Shown: piece after piece, positions 42,906-52,153 of the stretch
How the letters are laid out: each line of letters starts with the position of its first letter
Numbering within the stretch: position 1 is the first letter of the stretch
Origin: Lachnospiraceae bacterium
GTDB taxonomy: Bacteria; Bacillota; Clostridia; Lachnospirales; Lachnospiraceae
Assembly (NCBI GenBank): GCA_019421365.1
Contig: JAHZFJ010000008.1
Location: 62,001-126,000 of the forward strand
DNA: 64,000 nt
Reading direction: 5' to 3'
Program-made: the position numbers and the translations under genes
Notes under the pieces: model-generated
The model's input: the letters and a program-made list of their open reading frames with translations, nothing else
Told to the model about the DNA's origin: nothing
The model's database searches: none

Positions 42906-44987
42906 ATGGACATTTATACTTCAGACAAGATTAGAAATGTTGTAATATTAGGTCATGGCGGTTGTGGTAAGACTACTTTGATCGAAGCGGTGGCGTATAC
43001 AATGAAAGTTACGAATCGCCAAGGTAAAGTAGAGGACGGTAATACGATAAGTGATTTTGATAAAGAAGAGATAAAACGGCGTTTTTCAATTAGTACTGCA
43101 GTTGTACCGATAATTTGGGAAGACACGAAAATCAATTTCTTAGATACACCTGGATATTTTGATTTTGTTGGTGAAGCTCAAGAAGCAATGGCAGCGGCGG
43201 ATGCAGCGGTTATTGTCATATCTGCTAAGGCTGGAGTTGAAGTTGGTACAATACGTGCATGGGAAATGTGCGAACGTTATAAACTTCCTCGCATGTTTTT
43301 TGTTACGGATATGGATGATGACAATGCAAGTTATCGTAAAGTTGTAGAACAGTTAACAGATTTATATGGAAAGAAGATTGCGCCTTTCCATCTTCCAATT
43401 AGGCAGAATGAAAAGTTTATTGGTTTTGTCAACATAGTTAAGATGCAGGGCAGAAAATTCACTACGTTAAGTGAATATGAGGAATGTGATATTCCTGAGT
43501 ATTCCATGCCAAATCTTACTACTTGTCGAGAAGCTTTATTAGAAGCTGTAGCAGAAACAAGTGAAGATAGGATGGAGAGATATTTTGCAGGAGAAGAGTT
43601 CCCACAAGAGGAGATTTCAATTGCACTTAGAGAAAATGTGATGGACGGCACTATAGTCCCTGTATTAATGGGATCAGGATTAAATTGTCAAGGAACAACT
43701 ATGTTATTACAGGCGATTGAGAAGTATTTTCCATCACCAGATAAGACAATTGCCCTGGGAGTGAATACTAAGACAAATGAAGAAGTAGAAGTGAAGTTTG
43801 AAGGAAATAAACCTATGACTGCTAATGTTTTTAAAACAATTGTAGATCCTTTCGTAGGCAGATTCTCAGTGGTAAAAGTACATAGTGGAATCTTAAAGGC
43901 GGATACTATGGTATGGAATCCGATTAAAGAGATTGAAGAAAAGGTTGCAAAATTATATATTCTAAGAGGCAAGGAACAATTCGAAGTAAGAGAACTTCAT
44001 GCAGGTGATATTGGTGCAATTAGTAAATTGACAATCACAGCAACAGGGGATACACTTACAACCAAAGAAACTCCTATCATCTACCGAAAACCAGAAGTAG
44101 CAAAACCGTATACATTCCTTCGTTATAACACCAAGAATAAAGGAGATGAAGATAAAGTATCTCAAGCACTTGCAAAGATGCTAGAAGAAGATCTAACTAT
44201 TTCCGTTGAGAATGATACCATGAATAGACAGACTCTAATCTTTGGTATAGGAGAGCAACAATTGGAGATTGTAGTAAGTAAGTTATTAAGTAGATACAAA
44301 GTTGAAATTGAGTTATCAAAACCAAAAATTTCTTATCAAGAGACAATTCGAAAACCTGCTAAGGTGCAAGGAAAATATAAGAAACAATCTGGGGGTCATG
44401 GTCAATATGGCGATGTTCACATAGAATTCGAACCATCAGGAGATTTAAGCACGCCTTATCTATTTGAAGAGAGGGTGTTTGGTGGTGCAGTACCTAAGAA
44501 TTTCTTCCCAGCAGTTGAGAAGGGAATTGCAGAAAGTGTAGTGAAAGGACCTCTAGCTGGTTATCCAGTAGTTGGGGTTAAAGCTACTTTAGTAGATGGT
44601 TCTTATCACCCAGTTGATTCCTCTGAAATGGCGTTTAAGATGGCGGCTATACAAGCGTTTAAGAAAGCCTTTGAATTAACGGGTCCAGTTTTACTTGAAC
44701 CAATTGCTTCGCTTAGAGTGGTAGTGCCTGATCGATTCACGGGAGATATAATGGGAGATCTTAATAAGAGACGCGGAAGGGTTATGGGAATGAATCCGTG
44801 CGAACTTGGGAAACAAGAAATCGTAGCTGATATTCCTATGGCTGAATTAATTGGATATTCTACTGATTTACGTTCCATGACAGGTGGAATAGGAGATTAT
44901 AGTTATGAATTCGCTCGTTATGAACAGGCTCCATCAGAAGTGCAAGCGGCAATAGTAAGCGAGAACAAGAAGGATGAGACAGTATAA
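42906..44987 (+). CDS. EF-G-like translational GTPase (second EF-G type)
   Basis: A 693-residue protein with the five-domain EF-G layout. G1 is GHGGCGKTT and G3 is DTPGYFDFVGE, but G4, normally NKxD, reads TDMDDD, and the switch region differs from canonical FusA. Domain IV carries HGQYGDVHIEFEP and the C-terminus ends in a normal domain V (MGMNPCELGKQEIVADIPM). It is therefore more likely the paralogue often called EF-G2 or FusA2 than the main elongation factor, which is usually in the str operon. AGGAGG 8 bases before ATG 42906. Monocistronic. Confidence 0.88.
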   Translation: MDIYTSDKIRNVVILGHGGCGKTTLIEAVAYTMKVTNRQGKVEDGNTISDFDKEEIKRRFSISTAVVPIIWEDTKINFLDTPGYFDFVGEAQEAMAAADAAVIVISAKAGVEVGTIRAWEMCERYKLPRMFFVTDMDDDNASYRKVVEQLTDLYGKKIAPFHLPIRQNEKFIGFVNIVKMQGRKFTTLSEYEECDIPEYSMPNLTTCREALLEAVAETSEDRMERYFAGEEFPQEEISIALRENVMDGTIVPVLMGSGLNCQGTTMLLQAIEKYFPSPDKTIALGVNTKTNEEVEVKFEGNKPMTANVFKTIVDPFVGRFSVVKVHSGILKADTMVWNPIKEIEEKVAKLYILRGKEQFEVRELHAGDIGAISKLTITATGDTLTTKETPIIYRKPEVAKPYTFLRYNTKNKGDEDKVSQALAKMLEEDLTISVENDTMNRQTLIFGIGEQQLEIVVSKLLSRYKVEIELSKPKISYQETIRKPAKVQGKYKKQSGGHGQYGDVHIEFEPSGDLSTPYLFEERVFGGAVPKNFFPAVEKGIAESVVKGPLAGYPVVGVKATLVDGSYHPVDSSEMAFKMAAIQAFKKAFELTGPVLLEPIASLRVVVPDRFTGDIMGDLNKRRGRVMGMNPCELGKQEIVADIPMAELIGYSTDLRSMTGGIGDYSYEFARYEQAPSEVQAAIVSENKKDETV

Positions 44988-45037
44988 AACGAAATTTAGT
45001 AGTTAATAGAAAATTAAGAGACATTAGCATAAATTAA

Positions 45038-45066
45038 TTGACAGATGGTTATACTTATGATAGACT
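45038..45066 (+). promoter_or_regulatory. rpsO promoter
   Basis: TTGACA (45038-45043), 17 bases, TAGACT (45061-45066), leaving a leader of about 85 bases. Confidence 0.75.
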
Positions 45067-45082
45067 AGACAAGTATGATTTT

Positions 45083-45131
45083 AGCCGATGCCAGGATATA
45101 GGACACTCCGACCTATAGCTTAGTATTAGGC
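45083..45131 (+). promoter_or_regulatory. Possible S15 autoregulatory leader of rpsO
   Basis: TATAGG (45097-45102) pairs with CCTATA (45112-45117), possibly within an outer AGCC/GGC pairing. S15 is known to repress its own mRNA through a leader structure in several bacteria; here the position fits but the fold is only a by-eye guess. Confidence 0.4.
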
Positions 45132-45156
45132 GATTTATTAATAGGAGGAATTTAAG

Positions 45157-45423
45157 ATGATTAGCAAAGAAAAGAAACAAGAAGTTATCGCAGCTTACGG
45201 AAGAAATCCACAAGATACTGGATCACCTGAAGTGCAAATCGCTTTATTAACAGTTAGAATTAACGAGTTAACTGAGCATTTAAAAGCTAACAAAAAAGAT
45301 CACCACTCAAGAAGAGGTCTATTAAAGATGGTAGGTCAAAGAAGAGGTCTTCTTGAATACCTAAAGAAAACCGATATCGAAGCTTATCGTAACCTTATCG
45401 AACGTTTAGGTTTAAGAAAGTAA
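45157..45423 (+). CDS. rpsO: 30S ribosomal protein S15
   Basis: An 88-residue primary 16S rRNA-binding protein. The sequence runs through the classic DTGSPEVQIALLTVRINELT, HLKANKKDHHSRRGLLKMVG and RRGLLEYLKK signatures and ends in GLRK. TAGGAGG precedes the ATG. Own promoter and terminator, with pnp following as in many bacteria. Confidence 0.98.
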   Translation: MISKEKKQEVIAAYGRNPQDTGSPEVQIALLTVRINELTEHLKANKKDHHSRRGLLKMVGQRRGLLEYLKKTDIEAYRNLIERLGLRK

Positions 45424-45482
45424 TAACAACGTAAATTTTTTTCAATTATAAACACAACAAACGACAAACAAACAAACGGTGG

Positions 45483-45529
45483 AAAGCCATATTATGAATG
45501 CAGTTACTGTAGTCATAGTATGGCTTTTT
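45483..45529 (+). terminator. Terminator of rpsO
   Basis: AAAGCCATATTATGA (45483-45497) pairs with TCATAGTATGGCTTT (45513-45527), with one A-C mismatch, and ends in T. Confidence 0.82.
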
Positions 45530-45637
45530 GCTTGTTAAAGATACATGGTTATATCTAATGATTAGATTTGTGAATGATTTTGTAACAACAGAATCATTAT
45601 TAATATATAAAAATAAGTAGCATAAATCTTCCATAGG

Positions 45638-45646
45638 TGGTATAAT
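45638..45646 (+). promoter_or_regulatory. Extended -10 promoter of pnp
   Basis: TGGTATAAT (TGn plus a perfect TATAAT at 45641-45646); no strong -35. The predicted start near 45653 is only about five bases ahead of the long leader hairpin. Confidence 0.6.
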
Positions 45647-45657
45647 AGAAAAGAATT

Positions 45658-45734
45658 TGGAGATGTACCCCGAGACTTCTGAAAAGTACATTATCATAGT
45701 CTTAATGTATTTTTCAGTTGTTTCGGCATCTCCA
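45658..45734 (+). promoter_or_regulatory. pnp: Long 5' leader hairpin of pnp mRNA
   Basis: TGGAGATG (45658-45665) pairs with CATCTCCA (45727-45734), CCGA (45670-45673) with TCGG (45723-45726), and an uninterrupted upper stem runs from CTGAAAA (45679-45685) and TACATTA (45687-45693) against 45703-45717, with a 9-base loop. About 26 pairs in all. In E. coli, RNase III cuts such a pnp leader and PNPase then represses its own synthesis; the same logic may apply here by inference. Confidence 0.7.
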
Positions 45735-45791
45735 GCAAAATTAAATCAGATTAACAATAGATATAATCTGAAAACAAAAAGGAGATATAAT

Positions 45792-47876
45792 ATGTTCAAA
45801 AGTTTTTCAATGGAACTAGCTGGCAGAACTTTAACAGTTGATGTTGGCAGAGTAGCAGCACAAGCAAACGGAGCTGCATTAATGCATTATGGAGATACAG
45901 TTGTACTATCTACAGCGACTGCATCAGACAAGCCTAGAGAAGGAATTGATTTCTTCCCACTTAGTGTAGAATATGAAGAAAAATTATATGCCGTTGGGAA
46001 AATCCCTGGTGGTTTTAATAAAAGAGAAGGAAAAGCGTCTGAAAATGCAATCTTAACATCTCGTGTTATCGATAGACCAATGCGTCCATTATTCCCTAAA
46101 GATTATAGAAATGATGTAACACTTAACAATTTAGTTATGTCAGTTGATCCAGATTGTAGTCCAGAGCTTACAGCTATGTTAGGTTCAGCAATTTCAGTTG
46201 CAATTTCTGACATTCCTTTCGATGGTCCTTGTTCTACGACTCAAGTAGGATTAGTAGATGGTGAATTTGTATTTAATCCAAATGCAGAACAAAAAGCTAA
46301 TTCTGATCTTCAATTAACAGTGGCTTCAACAAGAGAAAAAGTTATCATGATTGAAGCAGGCGCTAACGAAGTTTCAGAAGATAAGATGATTGAAGCTATC
46401 TTTGCTGCACATGAATTAAATCAAAAAGTAATCGAGTTCATCGATACAATCGTAGCTGAATGTGGAAAAGAGAAACATGGTTACGAAAGTTGTGCAATTC
46501 CTGCAGAATTATTCGAAGCAATTAAGGAAATTGTTCCTCCAGTAGAGATGGAAGCAGCAGTTTTCACAGATATTAAACAAGATAGAGAAGAAAACATCAA
46601 GAAGATTACTGCAAAATTAGAAGAAGCATTTGCAGATAAAGAAGAATGGTTAGCTGTTCTTGGCGAAGCCATTTATCAATATCAAAAGAAAACAGTACGT
46701 AAGATGATTTTAAAAGATCACAAACGTCCAGATGGTAGAGAGATTACTCAAATCCGTAAATTAGCTGCAGAAGTTGATATTATACCTAGAGTTCATGGTT
46801 CAGCTATGTTCACAAGAGGACAAACTCAAATCTGTACTATTACAACATTAGCACCTCTATCAGAAGCTCAGAGAATTGATGGTTTAGATGAAGCAGAAAC
46901 TTCTAAGAGATATATGCATCACTACAATTTCCCTTCATATTCTGTTGGAGAAACAAGACCTTCAAGAGGTCCAGGTCGTCGTGAAATAGGACATGGTGCA
47001 TTAGCAGAACGTGCTTTAATTCCAGTATTACCAAGTGCTGCTGAATTCCCATATGCAATTAGAACAGTTTCTGAGACGTTTGAATCAAATGGTTCTACTT
47101 CACAAGCATCTATTTGTGCATCTACAATGTCATTGATGGCTGCAGGTGTTCCAATCACTAAGCCTGTTGCAGGTATCTCTTGTGGTTTAGTTACTGGTGA
47201 TTCAGATGATGATTATATCGTATTAACTGACATTCAAGGGCTTGAAGATTTCTTCGGAGATATGGACTTTAAAGTAGCTGGTACACGTGATGGTATCACT
47301 GCAATCCAAATGGATATTAAAATCCATGGTCTTACAAGAGCAATTATTGAAGAAGCTATTAAGACAACAAAAGAAGCAAGAATGCATATCTTAAACGATG
47401 TTATGATTCCATGTATTGCTGAGCCAAGAACTGAAGTTGGAGAATTTGCTCCTAAAATAGTTCAAATCCAAATTGATCCAGCTAAGATCGGTGATGTAGT
47501 TGGTCAAAGAGGTAAAACAATCAATGCAATCATTGAACAAACTGGAGTTAAAATCGATATTACTGATGACGGTGCAGTTTCTGTATGCGGTACAGATGCT
47601 GTTAAGATGAGTGAAGCAGTTCGTATCATCGAAACAATCGTTACAGATTTTGAAGAAGGACAAATCTTCGAAGGTAAAGTAATCAGCATTAAAGAGTTTG
47701 GTGCGTTCCTTGAATTTGCTCCTGGTAAAGAAGGAATGGTCCACATCTCTAAGATATCTAAAGATAGAATCAACCATGTTGAAGATGTTCTTTCACTTGG
47801 TGATGTTGTTAAAGTTGTTTGTCTTGGAAAAGATAAGATGGGAAGAATTAGCTTTAGCATTAAAGATGTTCAGTAA
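45792..47876 (+). CDS. pnp: Polyribonucleotide nucleotidyltransferase (PNPase)
   Basis: 3'-5' phosphorolytic exoribonuclease (694 aa). Two RNase PH domains (FSMELAGRTLTVDVGRVAAQ at the start; RPDGREITQIRKLAAEV and FTRGQTQ in the second), followed by KH (IGDVVGQRGKTINAIIEQTG) and S1 (GQIFEGKVISIKEFGAFLE) domains at the C-terminus. AAAGGAG precedes ATG 45792; the frame is open further upstream, but only across the leader hairpin. Works with RNase Y, also in this window. Confidence 0.98.
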   Translation: MFKSFSMELAGRTLTVDVGRVAAQANGAALMHYGDTVVLSTATASDKPREGIDFFPLSVEYEEKLYAVGKIPGGFNKREGKASENAILTSRVIDRPMRPLFPKDYRNDVTLNNLVMSVDPDCSPELTAMLGSAISVAISDIPFDGPCSTTQVGLVDGEFVFNPNAEQKANSDLQLTVASTREKVIMIEAGANEVSEDKMIEAIFAAHELNQKVIEFIDTIVAECGKEKHGYESCAIPAELFEAIKEIVPPVEMEAAVFTDIKQDREENIKKITAKLEEAFADKEEWLAVLGEAIYQYQKKTVRKMILKDHKRPDGREITQIRKLAAEVDIIPRVHGSAMFTRGQTQICTITTLAPLSEAQRIDGLDEAETSKRYMHHYNFPSYSVGETRPSRGPGRREIGHGALAERALIPVLPSAAEFPYAIRTVSETFESNGSTSQASICASTMSLMAAGVPITKPVAGISCGLVTGDSDDDYIVLTDIQGLEDFFGDMDFKVAGTRDGITAIQMDIKIHGLTRAIIEEAIKTTKEARMHILNDVMIPCIAEPRTEVGEFAPKIVQIQIDPAKIGDVVGQRGKTINAIIEQTGVKIDITDDGAVSVCGTDAVKMSEAVRIIETIVTDFEEGQIFEGKVISIKEFGAFLEFAPGKEGMVHISKISKDRINHVEDVLSLGDVVKVVCLGKDKMGRISFSIKDVQ

Positions 47877-47942
47877 GATTATTGTCTATAGACGACTGAA
47901 TAGATATCACAGTACGTGAGGTCGTGCCATAAAGGCATGTAT

Positions 47943-47981
47943 AGAGTATCTCGTAAGTGTTGGCTTATGAGATACTCTTTT
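47943..47981 (+). terminator. Terminator of pnp
   Basis: AGAGTATCTCGTAAG (47943-47957) pairs with CTTATGAGATACTCT (47964-47978), followed by TTTT within the run. Confidence 0.85.
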
Positions 47982-48089
47982 ACGTGATATTCTAAAATAG
48001 TGTTTGGCAATTGCCTATAATGATTCGAGAGAATCAATCTTTTAGCGATCGAATCATACAATGACTTCAAAAAAGAAAGGGGAAGGTTC

Positions 48090-49352
48090 ATGACAATCAC
48101 AACAAGGCTGTCCAATGGCTTACCCGTTGTGTTAGAAAGAATGCCATATCTTAAAAGTGTATCATTTGGGGTATGGGTAAAAGTAGGTTCCGCTTATGAG
48201 AATTCTAATAATAATGGAATTGCTCATATGTTAGAACATATGTTTTTTAAAGGGACCACAACTAGAACTGCAAGAGATTTAGCGGACATAACATCTATGA
48301 TTGGTGGTAATGTGAATGCATATACAAGTAAAGAGTGTACAAACTTCTATGCTACAACTATAGATGAATATCTACCAATAGCAATCGATATGATTAGTGA
48401 TATGATTCAAAATTCCATATTTAATGCAGAAGAACTTGAAAAAGAAAAGGGTGTTGTACTAGAAGAGATTGATATGTACGATGACTCTGCAGAAGATATG
48501 TGCCATGAGATGTTACAAAAGGAAGTATGGGACAAACATCCACTAGGCTACCTAATCTCGGGTGAAAAAGAAATTGTTCGAACATATACAAGAGAACAAT
48601 TAATGGAATTTCGAGATTTGTATTATACAGCTGACAATATGATTATCTCTATTGCGGGTAATTATAATGAAGAGGCGATATTAAAGCAATTAGAGGAGTG
48701 TTTCGGATCGATTCCTGCAACCGCAACTCGTCCGATATTAACCATTCCAACATATAAGAAATGCATATATAAAGATGATAAAGATATTGAACAGATGCAT
48801 ATTAATATTGCATTTCCTTCGATTACAAACATAGATGAGCGAAGATATGAGTTAACTGTTATGAATGCCATACTCGGAGAGAACGCCAATTGTATGTTGT
48901 TTCAAAGAATAAGAGAGAATATGGGATTAACCTATTCGATCTATTCTTATGAAAGTAGCTTTGCAACAACTGGCTTATTCCATATCTATGCTGCAACGAA
49001 TCCAGAGCCTGCACGTATCATTTACGATGAAATATTTCGTATTATAAATGAAGTGAAGGAAGATGGGTTCTCAGAAAAAGATGTAGAAGAAACAAAGAAA
49101 CAGATTTGTGTTAATCTCACGATTGCTAGTGAGAGCACGAAAAACCGTATGGATAGTAATGCAAAACATATAATGAAATACGGTAAGGTGATTCCTCTTA
49201 ATGATGTAATTGAACGTGTTAATACAATTACGAGAGAGAATGTCAATTTATTAGCTAAGAATATACTTGATGAATCTTCATGTAGTATTGCTTTGGTTGG
49301 TAATCTGGATAAGAAGATTGTGAAAGGAATAGAACAGAAATGGAAACAATAA
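48090..49352 (+). CDS. M16-family zinc peptidase (MlpA/processing-protease type)
   Basis: A 420-residue protein with the inverted zinc motif HMLEH, in GIAHMLEHMFFKGT, and the third ligand Glu in EKGVVLEEIDMY about 75 residues on. Both M16 half-domains are present. Bacillus places mlpA (ymxG) after pnp, so this is its positional counterpart. GGGGAAGG precedes the ATG. The last 13 bases overlap dut. Confidence 0.93.
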   Translation: MTITTRLSNGLPVVLERMPYLKSVSFGVWVKVGSAYENSNNNGIAHMLEHMFFKGTTTRTARDLADITSMIGGNVNAYTSKECTNFYATTIDEYLPIAIDMISDMIQNSIFNAEELEKEKGVVLEEIDMYDDSAEDMCHEMLQKEVWDKHPLGYLISGEKEIVRTYTREQLMEFRDLYYTADNMIISIAGNYNEEAILKQLEECFGSIPATATRPILTIPTYKKCIYKDDKDIEQMHINIAFPSITNIDERRYELTVMNAILGENANCMLFQRIRENMGLTYSIYSYESSFATTGLFHIYAATNPEPARIIYDEIFRIINEVKEDGFSEKDVEETKKQICVNLTIASESTKNRMDSNAKHIMKYGKVIPLNDVIERVNTITRENVNLLAKNILDESSCSIALVGNLDKKIVKGIEQKWKQ

Positions 49353-49774
49353 AGATACAATATTTAGATGACTCAATTAATAGATTAGAATACATTGATG
49401 GAAAATCAGATTGGATTGATCTACGCGCTGCAGAAGATGTAGAGCTAAAAGAAGGTGAATTTCGTCTGATTCCGTTAGGTGTTGCAATGCAATTACCAGA
49501 AGGTTACGAAGCTCATATTATACCAAGAAGCAGTACCTACAAGAATTTTGGAATTATTCAATCGAACTATATGGGATTAGTAGATGAATCTTACTGTGGA
49601 CCTAACGATTGGTGGTATATGCCAGCAATCGCTTTGCGTGATACCAAGATCTGCAAGAATGATCGAATCTGTCAATTTAGAATAGAAAAACATCAACCTA
49701 AATTAGTTTTTGATGAAGTAAGTGCATTAACTGGTAAAGACCGTGGAGGCATTGGTTCAACAGGAAAGAACTAA
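49340..49774 (+). CDS. dut: dUTP diphosphatase (trimeric dUTPase)
   Basis: Hydrolyses dUTP to dUMP (144 aa). All five motifs are visible: DLRAAED, PRSSTYKN, GLVDESYCGPND, RICQFRIEKHQ and the C-terminal P-loop-like DRGGIGSTGKN. The Trp pair after motif 3 (DWWYMP) is a small departure from the common form. It starts inside the end of the M16 gene, so translation is coupled. Confidence 0.95.
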   Translation: METIKIQYLDDSINRLEYIDGKSDWIDLRAAEDVELKEGEFRLIPLGVAMQLPEGYEAHIIPRSSTYKNFGIIQSNYMGLVDESYCGPNDWWYMPAIALRDTKICKNDRICQFRIEKHQPKLVFDEVSALTGKDRGGIGSTGKN

Positions 49775-49787
49775 TAATAATCAAAAC

Positions 49788-49839
49788 TGTCAATGAGAGA
49801 AGAGGGACAAGCGTCGATTTGTGTCTTTTCTCATTGACA
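49788..49839 (+). terminator. Hairpin after dut
   Basis: TGTCAATGAGAGAAGA (49788-49803 or so) pairs with TCTTTTCTCATTGACA (49824-49839), with inner ACAA/TTGT. No T-run follows. Confidence 0.6.
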
Positions 49840-49940
49840 AAACTGTTACAGAAGATATAAAATAAATTCAGTGAATTTATCAATGCATTACGTTAAAATG
49901 TAAAGCCGTTCACTTAATTTATGACATGAAAGGTGATAAG

Positions 49941-51215
49941 ATGAACGATTATAGTATTAATACAAATTGTATTCAATCTGGATATGAACCAAAGAATGGG
50001 GAGCCGAGAGTTCTTCCAATCTGTCAGTCTACTACATACAAATACGATACAAGTGATCAAGTAGGTAAATTGTTTGACCTTGAAGCGGAAGGTTTCTTCT
50101 ATTCAAGACTTAGTAATCCAACTGTTGACGCTGTTGAAAGAAAAATCGCAACACTAGAAGGTGGTGTCGGTGCTTTATGTACTTCGACAGGGCAAGCAGC
50201 TACTACATTTGCTATACTTAACATATGTGGAGCAGGTGATCATATTGTAGCTTCTATTGCTATCTACGGTGGCTCAACTAATTTGCTTGGTGTAACATTC
50301 AAAAAATTAGGAATCGATGTTACTTTTGTCGATCCAGATGCACCAATCGAAGAATTACAAAAAGCGGTTCAAGAGAATACAAAATGTATCTTTACTGAAA
50401 CAATCTCTAATCCTACACTAGTGGTTTGTGATATTGAAAAGATGGCAAAACTTGCTCATCAGAATGGGATTCCATTAATCGTAGATAATACATTTGCTAC
50501 ACCAATTAATTGTAGACCCTTTGAATATGGAGCAGATATCGTTATTCATTCAACGTCAAAATACATGGACGGTCATGCTATTGCACTTGGAGGCGTTATA
50601 GTTGATAGTGGTAATTTTGATTGGAATACAGATAAATTCCCAGGATTATCTACACCAGATGAGTCATATCATGGGATGGTGTATGCAAGAGATTGTGGAA
50701 AGGCAGCTTACATAACCAAAGCACGAGTTCAATTAATGAGAGATATGGGATCTACTCCAGCGCCATTGAATGCTTTCTTATTAAACGTTGGTTTGGAAAC
50801 TTTACATTTACGTGTGGAACGTCACTGTGAAAATGCTTTAGCTGTTGCAAAATGGTTAGAATCAAATGACAAAGTATCTTGGGTTAACTATCCTGGTCTT
50901 GAAAGCAATAAGTATCATGAATTAGCTAAGAAATATCTTCCGAAGGGAACTTGTGGAGTTGTATCCTTTGGTATAAAAGGTGGAAGAGAAGTTGCTGCAA
51001 AACTTATGGAAAAATTAAAGCTTGCAGCTATCGTAGTACATGTAGCAGATGCGCGTACAAGTGTTCTTCATCCAGCTAGCACAACGCATCGTCAACTTAC
51101 AGATGAACAGTTAGTACAATCAGGAGTTGAACCAGAATTGATACGTATGTCAGTTGGTATTGAAGATATAGTAGACATAATAAAGGATTTAGAACAAGCA
51201 TTTGAACAAATTTAA
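49941..51215 (+). CDS. metY: O-acetylhomoserine (thiol)-lyase family enzyme
   Basis: PLP enzyme of the Cys/Met family (424 aa) forming homocysteine from O-acetylhomoserine and sulfide. The PLP lysine lies in VIHSTSKYMDGHA; QSTTYKYDTS, FYSRLSNPTVDAVE and the ETISNPTLVVCD strand are typical of MetY. AAAGGTGAT precedes ATG 49941; an in-frame ATG at 49926 lies ahead of that site. No S-box, T-box or other methionine riboswitch is evident upstream, which is unusual for this gene in Firmicutes. Confidence 0.92.
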   Translation: MNDYSINTNCIQSGYEPKNGEPRVLPICQSTTYKYDTSDQVGKLFDLEAEGFFYSRLSNPTVDAVERKIATLEGGVGALCTSTGQAATTFAILNICGAGDHIVASIAIYGGSTNLLGVTFKKLGIDVTFVDPDAPIEELQKAVQENTKCIFTETISNPTLVVCDIEKMAKLAHQNGIPLIVDNTFATPINCRPFEYGADIVIHSTSKYMDGHAIALGGVIVDSGNFDWNTDKFPGLSTPDESYHGMVYARDCGKAAYITKARVQLMRDMGSTPAPLNAFLLNVGLETLHLRVERHCENALAVAKWLESNDKVSWVNYPGLESNKYHELAKKYLPKGTCGVVSFGIKGGREVAAKLMEKLKLAAIVVHVADARTSVLHPASTTHRQLTDEQLVQSGVEPELIRMSVGIEDIVDIIKDLEQAFEQI

Positions 51216-51216
51216 T

Positions 51217-51253
51217 TAATAGAAAACAAATATTATATATTTGTTTTCTATTA
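51217..51253 (+). terminator. Terminator of metY
   Basis: TAATAGAAAACAAATA (51217-51232) pairs with TATTTGTTTTCTATTA (51238-51253), a 16-bp perfect stem. Confidence 0.85.
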
Positions 51254-51264
51254 GTAAGTATAAT

Positions 51265-51314
51265 AAGAAAGGCAATTTATCAGAAAATTATATTACTGAT
51301 AAATTGTCTTTCTT
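51265..51314. terminator. Second hairpin, probably the terminator of the small minus-strand gene
   Basis: AAGAAAGGCAATTTATCAG (51265-51283) pairs with 51296-51314 over 19 bases with one G-U pair. It lies between metY and the convergent 46-residue gene. Confidence 0.7.
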
Positions 51315-51373
51315 GGTATTTGCATGTACCGTGTTATAATACAAACAGATTAGGACACGGTTTTATGGAATAA

Positions 51374-51514
51374 TTATTTTCGATGTTTTTTCTTGTCATA
51401 TGATCTAAAAATACGTAGGGTAAGAAGTGTAAAGCCAAGCATGATTGAGTAGAAGATAAAAACAATTAAAAGCACCAAAACTGTACGTAGAACTGTAGAT
51501 ATTAACCACATCAT
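51374..51514 (-). CDS. 46-residue single-pass membrane protein
   Basis: Short gene: MMWLISTVLRTVLVLLIVFI begins it, continuing through one long hydrophobic helix to a basic tail ending RSYDKKKHRK. GAGG at 51525-51522 lies 7 bases before the ATG, and TATAAT-like boxes lie just upstream (about 51532-51542). The charge pattern gives a basic cytosolic C-terminus. No family recognised. A hairpin follows on the same strand. Small membrane proteins of this size often modulate larger membrane complexes, but nothing nearby identifies a partner. Confidence 0.6.
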   Translation of the reverse strand: MMWLISTVLRTVLVLLIVFIFYSIMLGFTLLTLRIFRSYDKKKHRK

Positions 51515-51680
51515 ATTACTGCCTCATTTTTATTATATTATAGCGTATTCTAAGTAGCCTGATTTATTACCCGCATTATATATATAAATATATTTACAAT
51601 ATTAATTAAATGGGATAAAATGAAAATGATTTGTGATACCACATAAAATTATCTACAATAACCGCGAAGGAGCAAATGAG

Positions 51681-52079
51681 ATGTTTGAGATGAAAGAAGA
51701 GTATAAGATTGGAATTAAAGAGATTGATGAACAACATGAAAGGTTGTTTCAAATAGCGGAAAAAGCTTATACGCTTTTGACCAATGGATTTATTGTTGAT
51801 AAGTATGATGGGATTGTTGAGATACTTGACGAATTAACAGAATATGCAAAGTTACACTTTACATATGAAGAAGAATACATGCAAGAAATTGGGCATAAGA
51901 TGATGTTTTCGCAGAAAATCGACCACCATGATTTTATAGCAATGCTAGAGGATATTAACCTAGATGAGATTGATGATAATCAAGAAGATGCTATAATGAA
52001 TATCCTTATATATCTAGGTGATTGGTTAGTGAAGCATATTATTGAAAAAGATATGTTAATCGGTAAAGACTTGAATTAA
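51681..52079 (+). CDS. Bacteriohemerythrin
   Basis: A 132-residue four-helix oxygen- or metal-binding protein. Di-iron ligands are in IDEQHERLF, HFTYEEEYM, KIDHHDF and HIIEKDMLIG, the full hemerythrin set. In anaerobes these proteins are thought to bind or sense O2. AAGGAG at 51667-51672 and 8-base spacing choose ATG 51681 over the start at 51633. Single gene without fused signalling domains. Confidence 0.92.
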   Translation: MFEMKEEYKIGIKEIDEQHERLFQIAEKAYTLLTNGFIVDKYDGIVEILDELTEYAKLHFTYEEEYMQEIGHKMMFSQKIDHHDFIAMLEDINLDEIDDNQEDAIMNILIYLGDWLVKHIIEKDMLIGKDLN

Positions 52080-52153
52080 GGTTACTCATGTTTGAATAGG
52101 GAAGGTCAAAAACTCACATACTATTTGAAAAATAAGTGAGGTAGAGTTTAACT

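Noticed and set aside
49775..49940. SAM riboswitch upstream of metY
   Set aside because: The gap is only about 165 bases, already partly taken up by the dut hairpin, and the S-box core is not seen.
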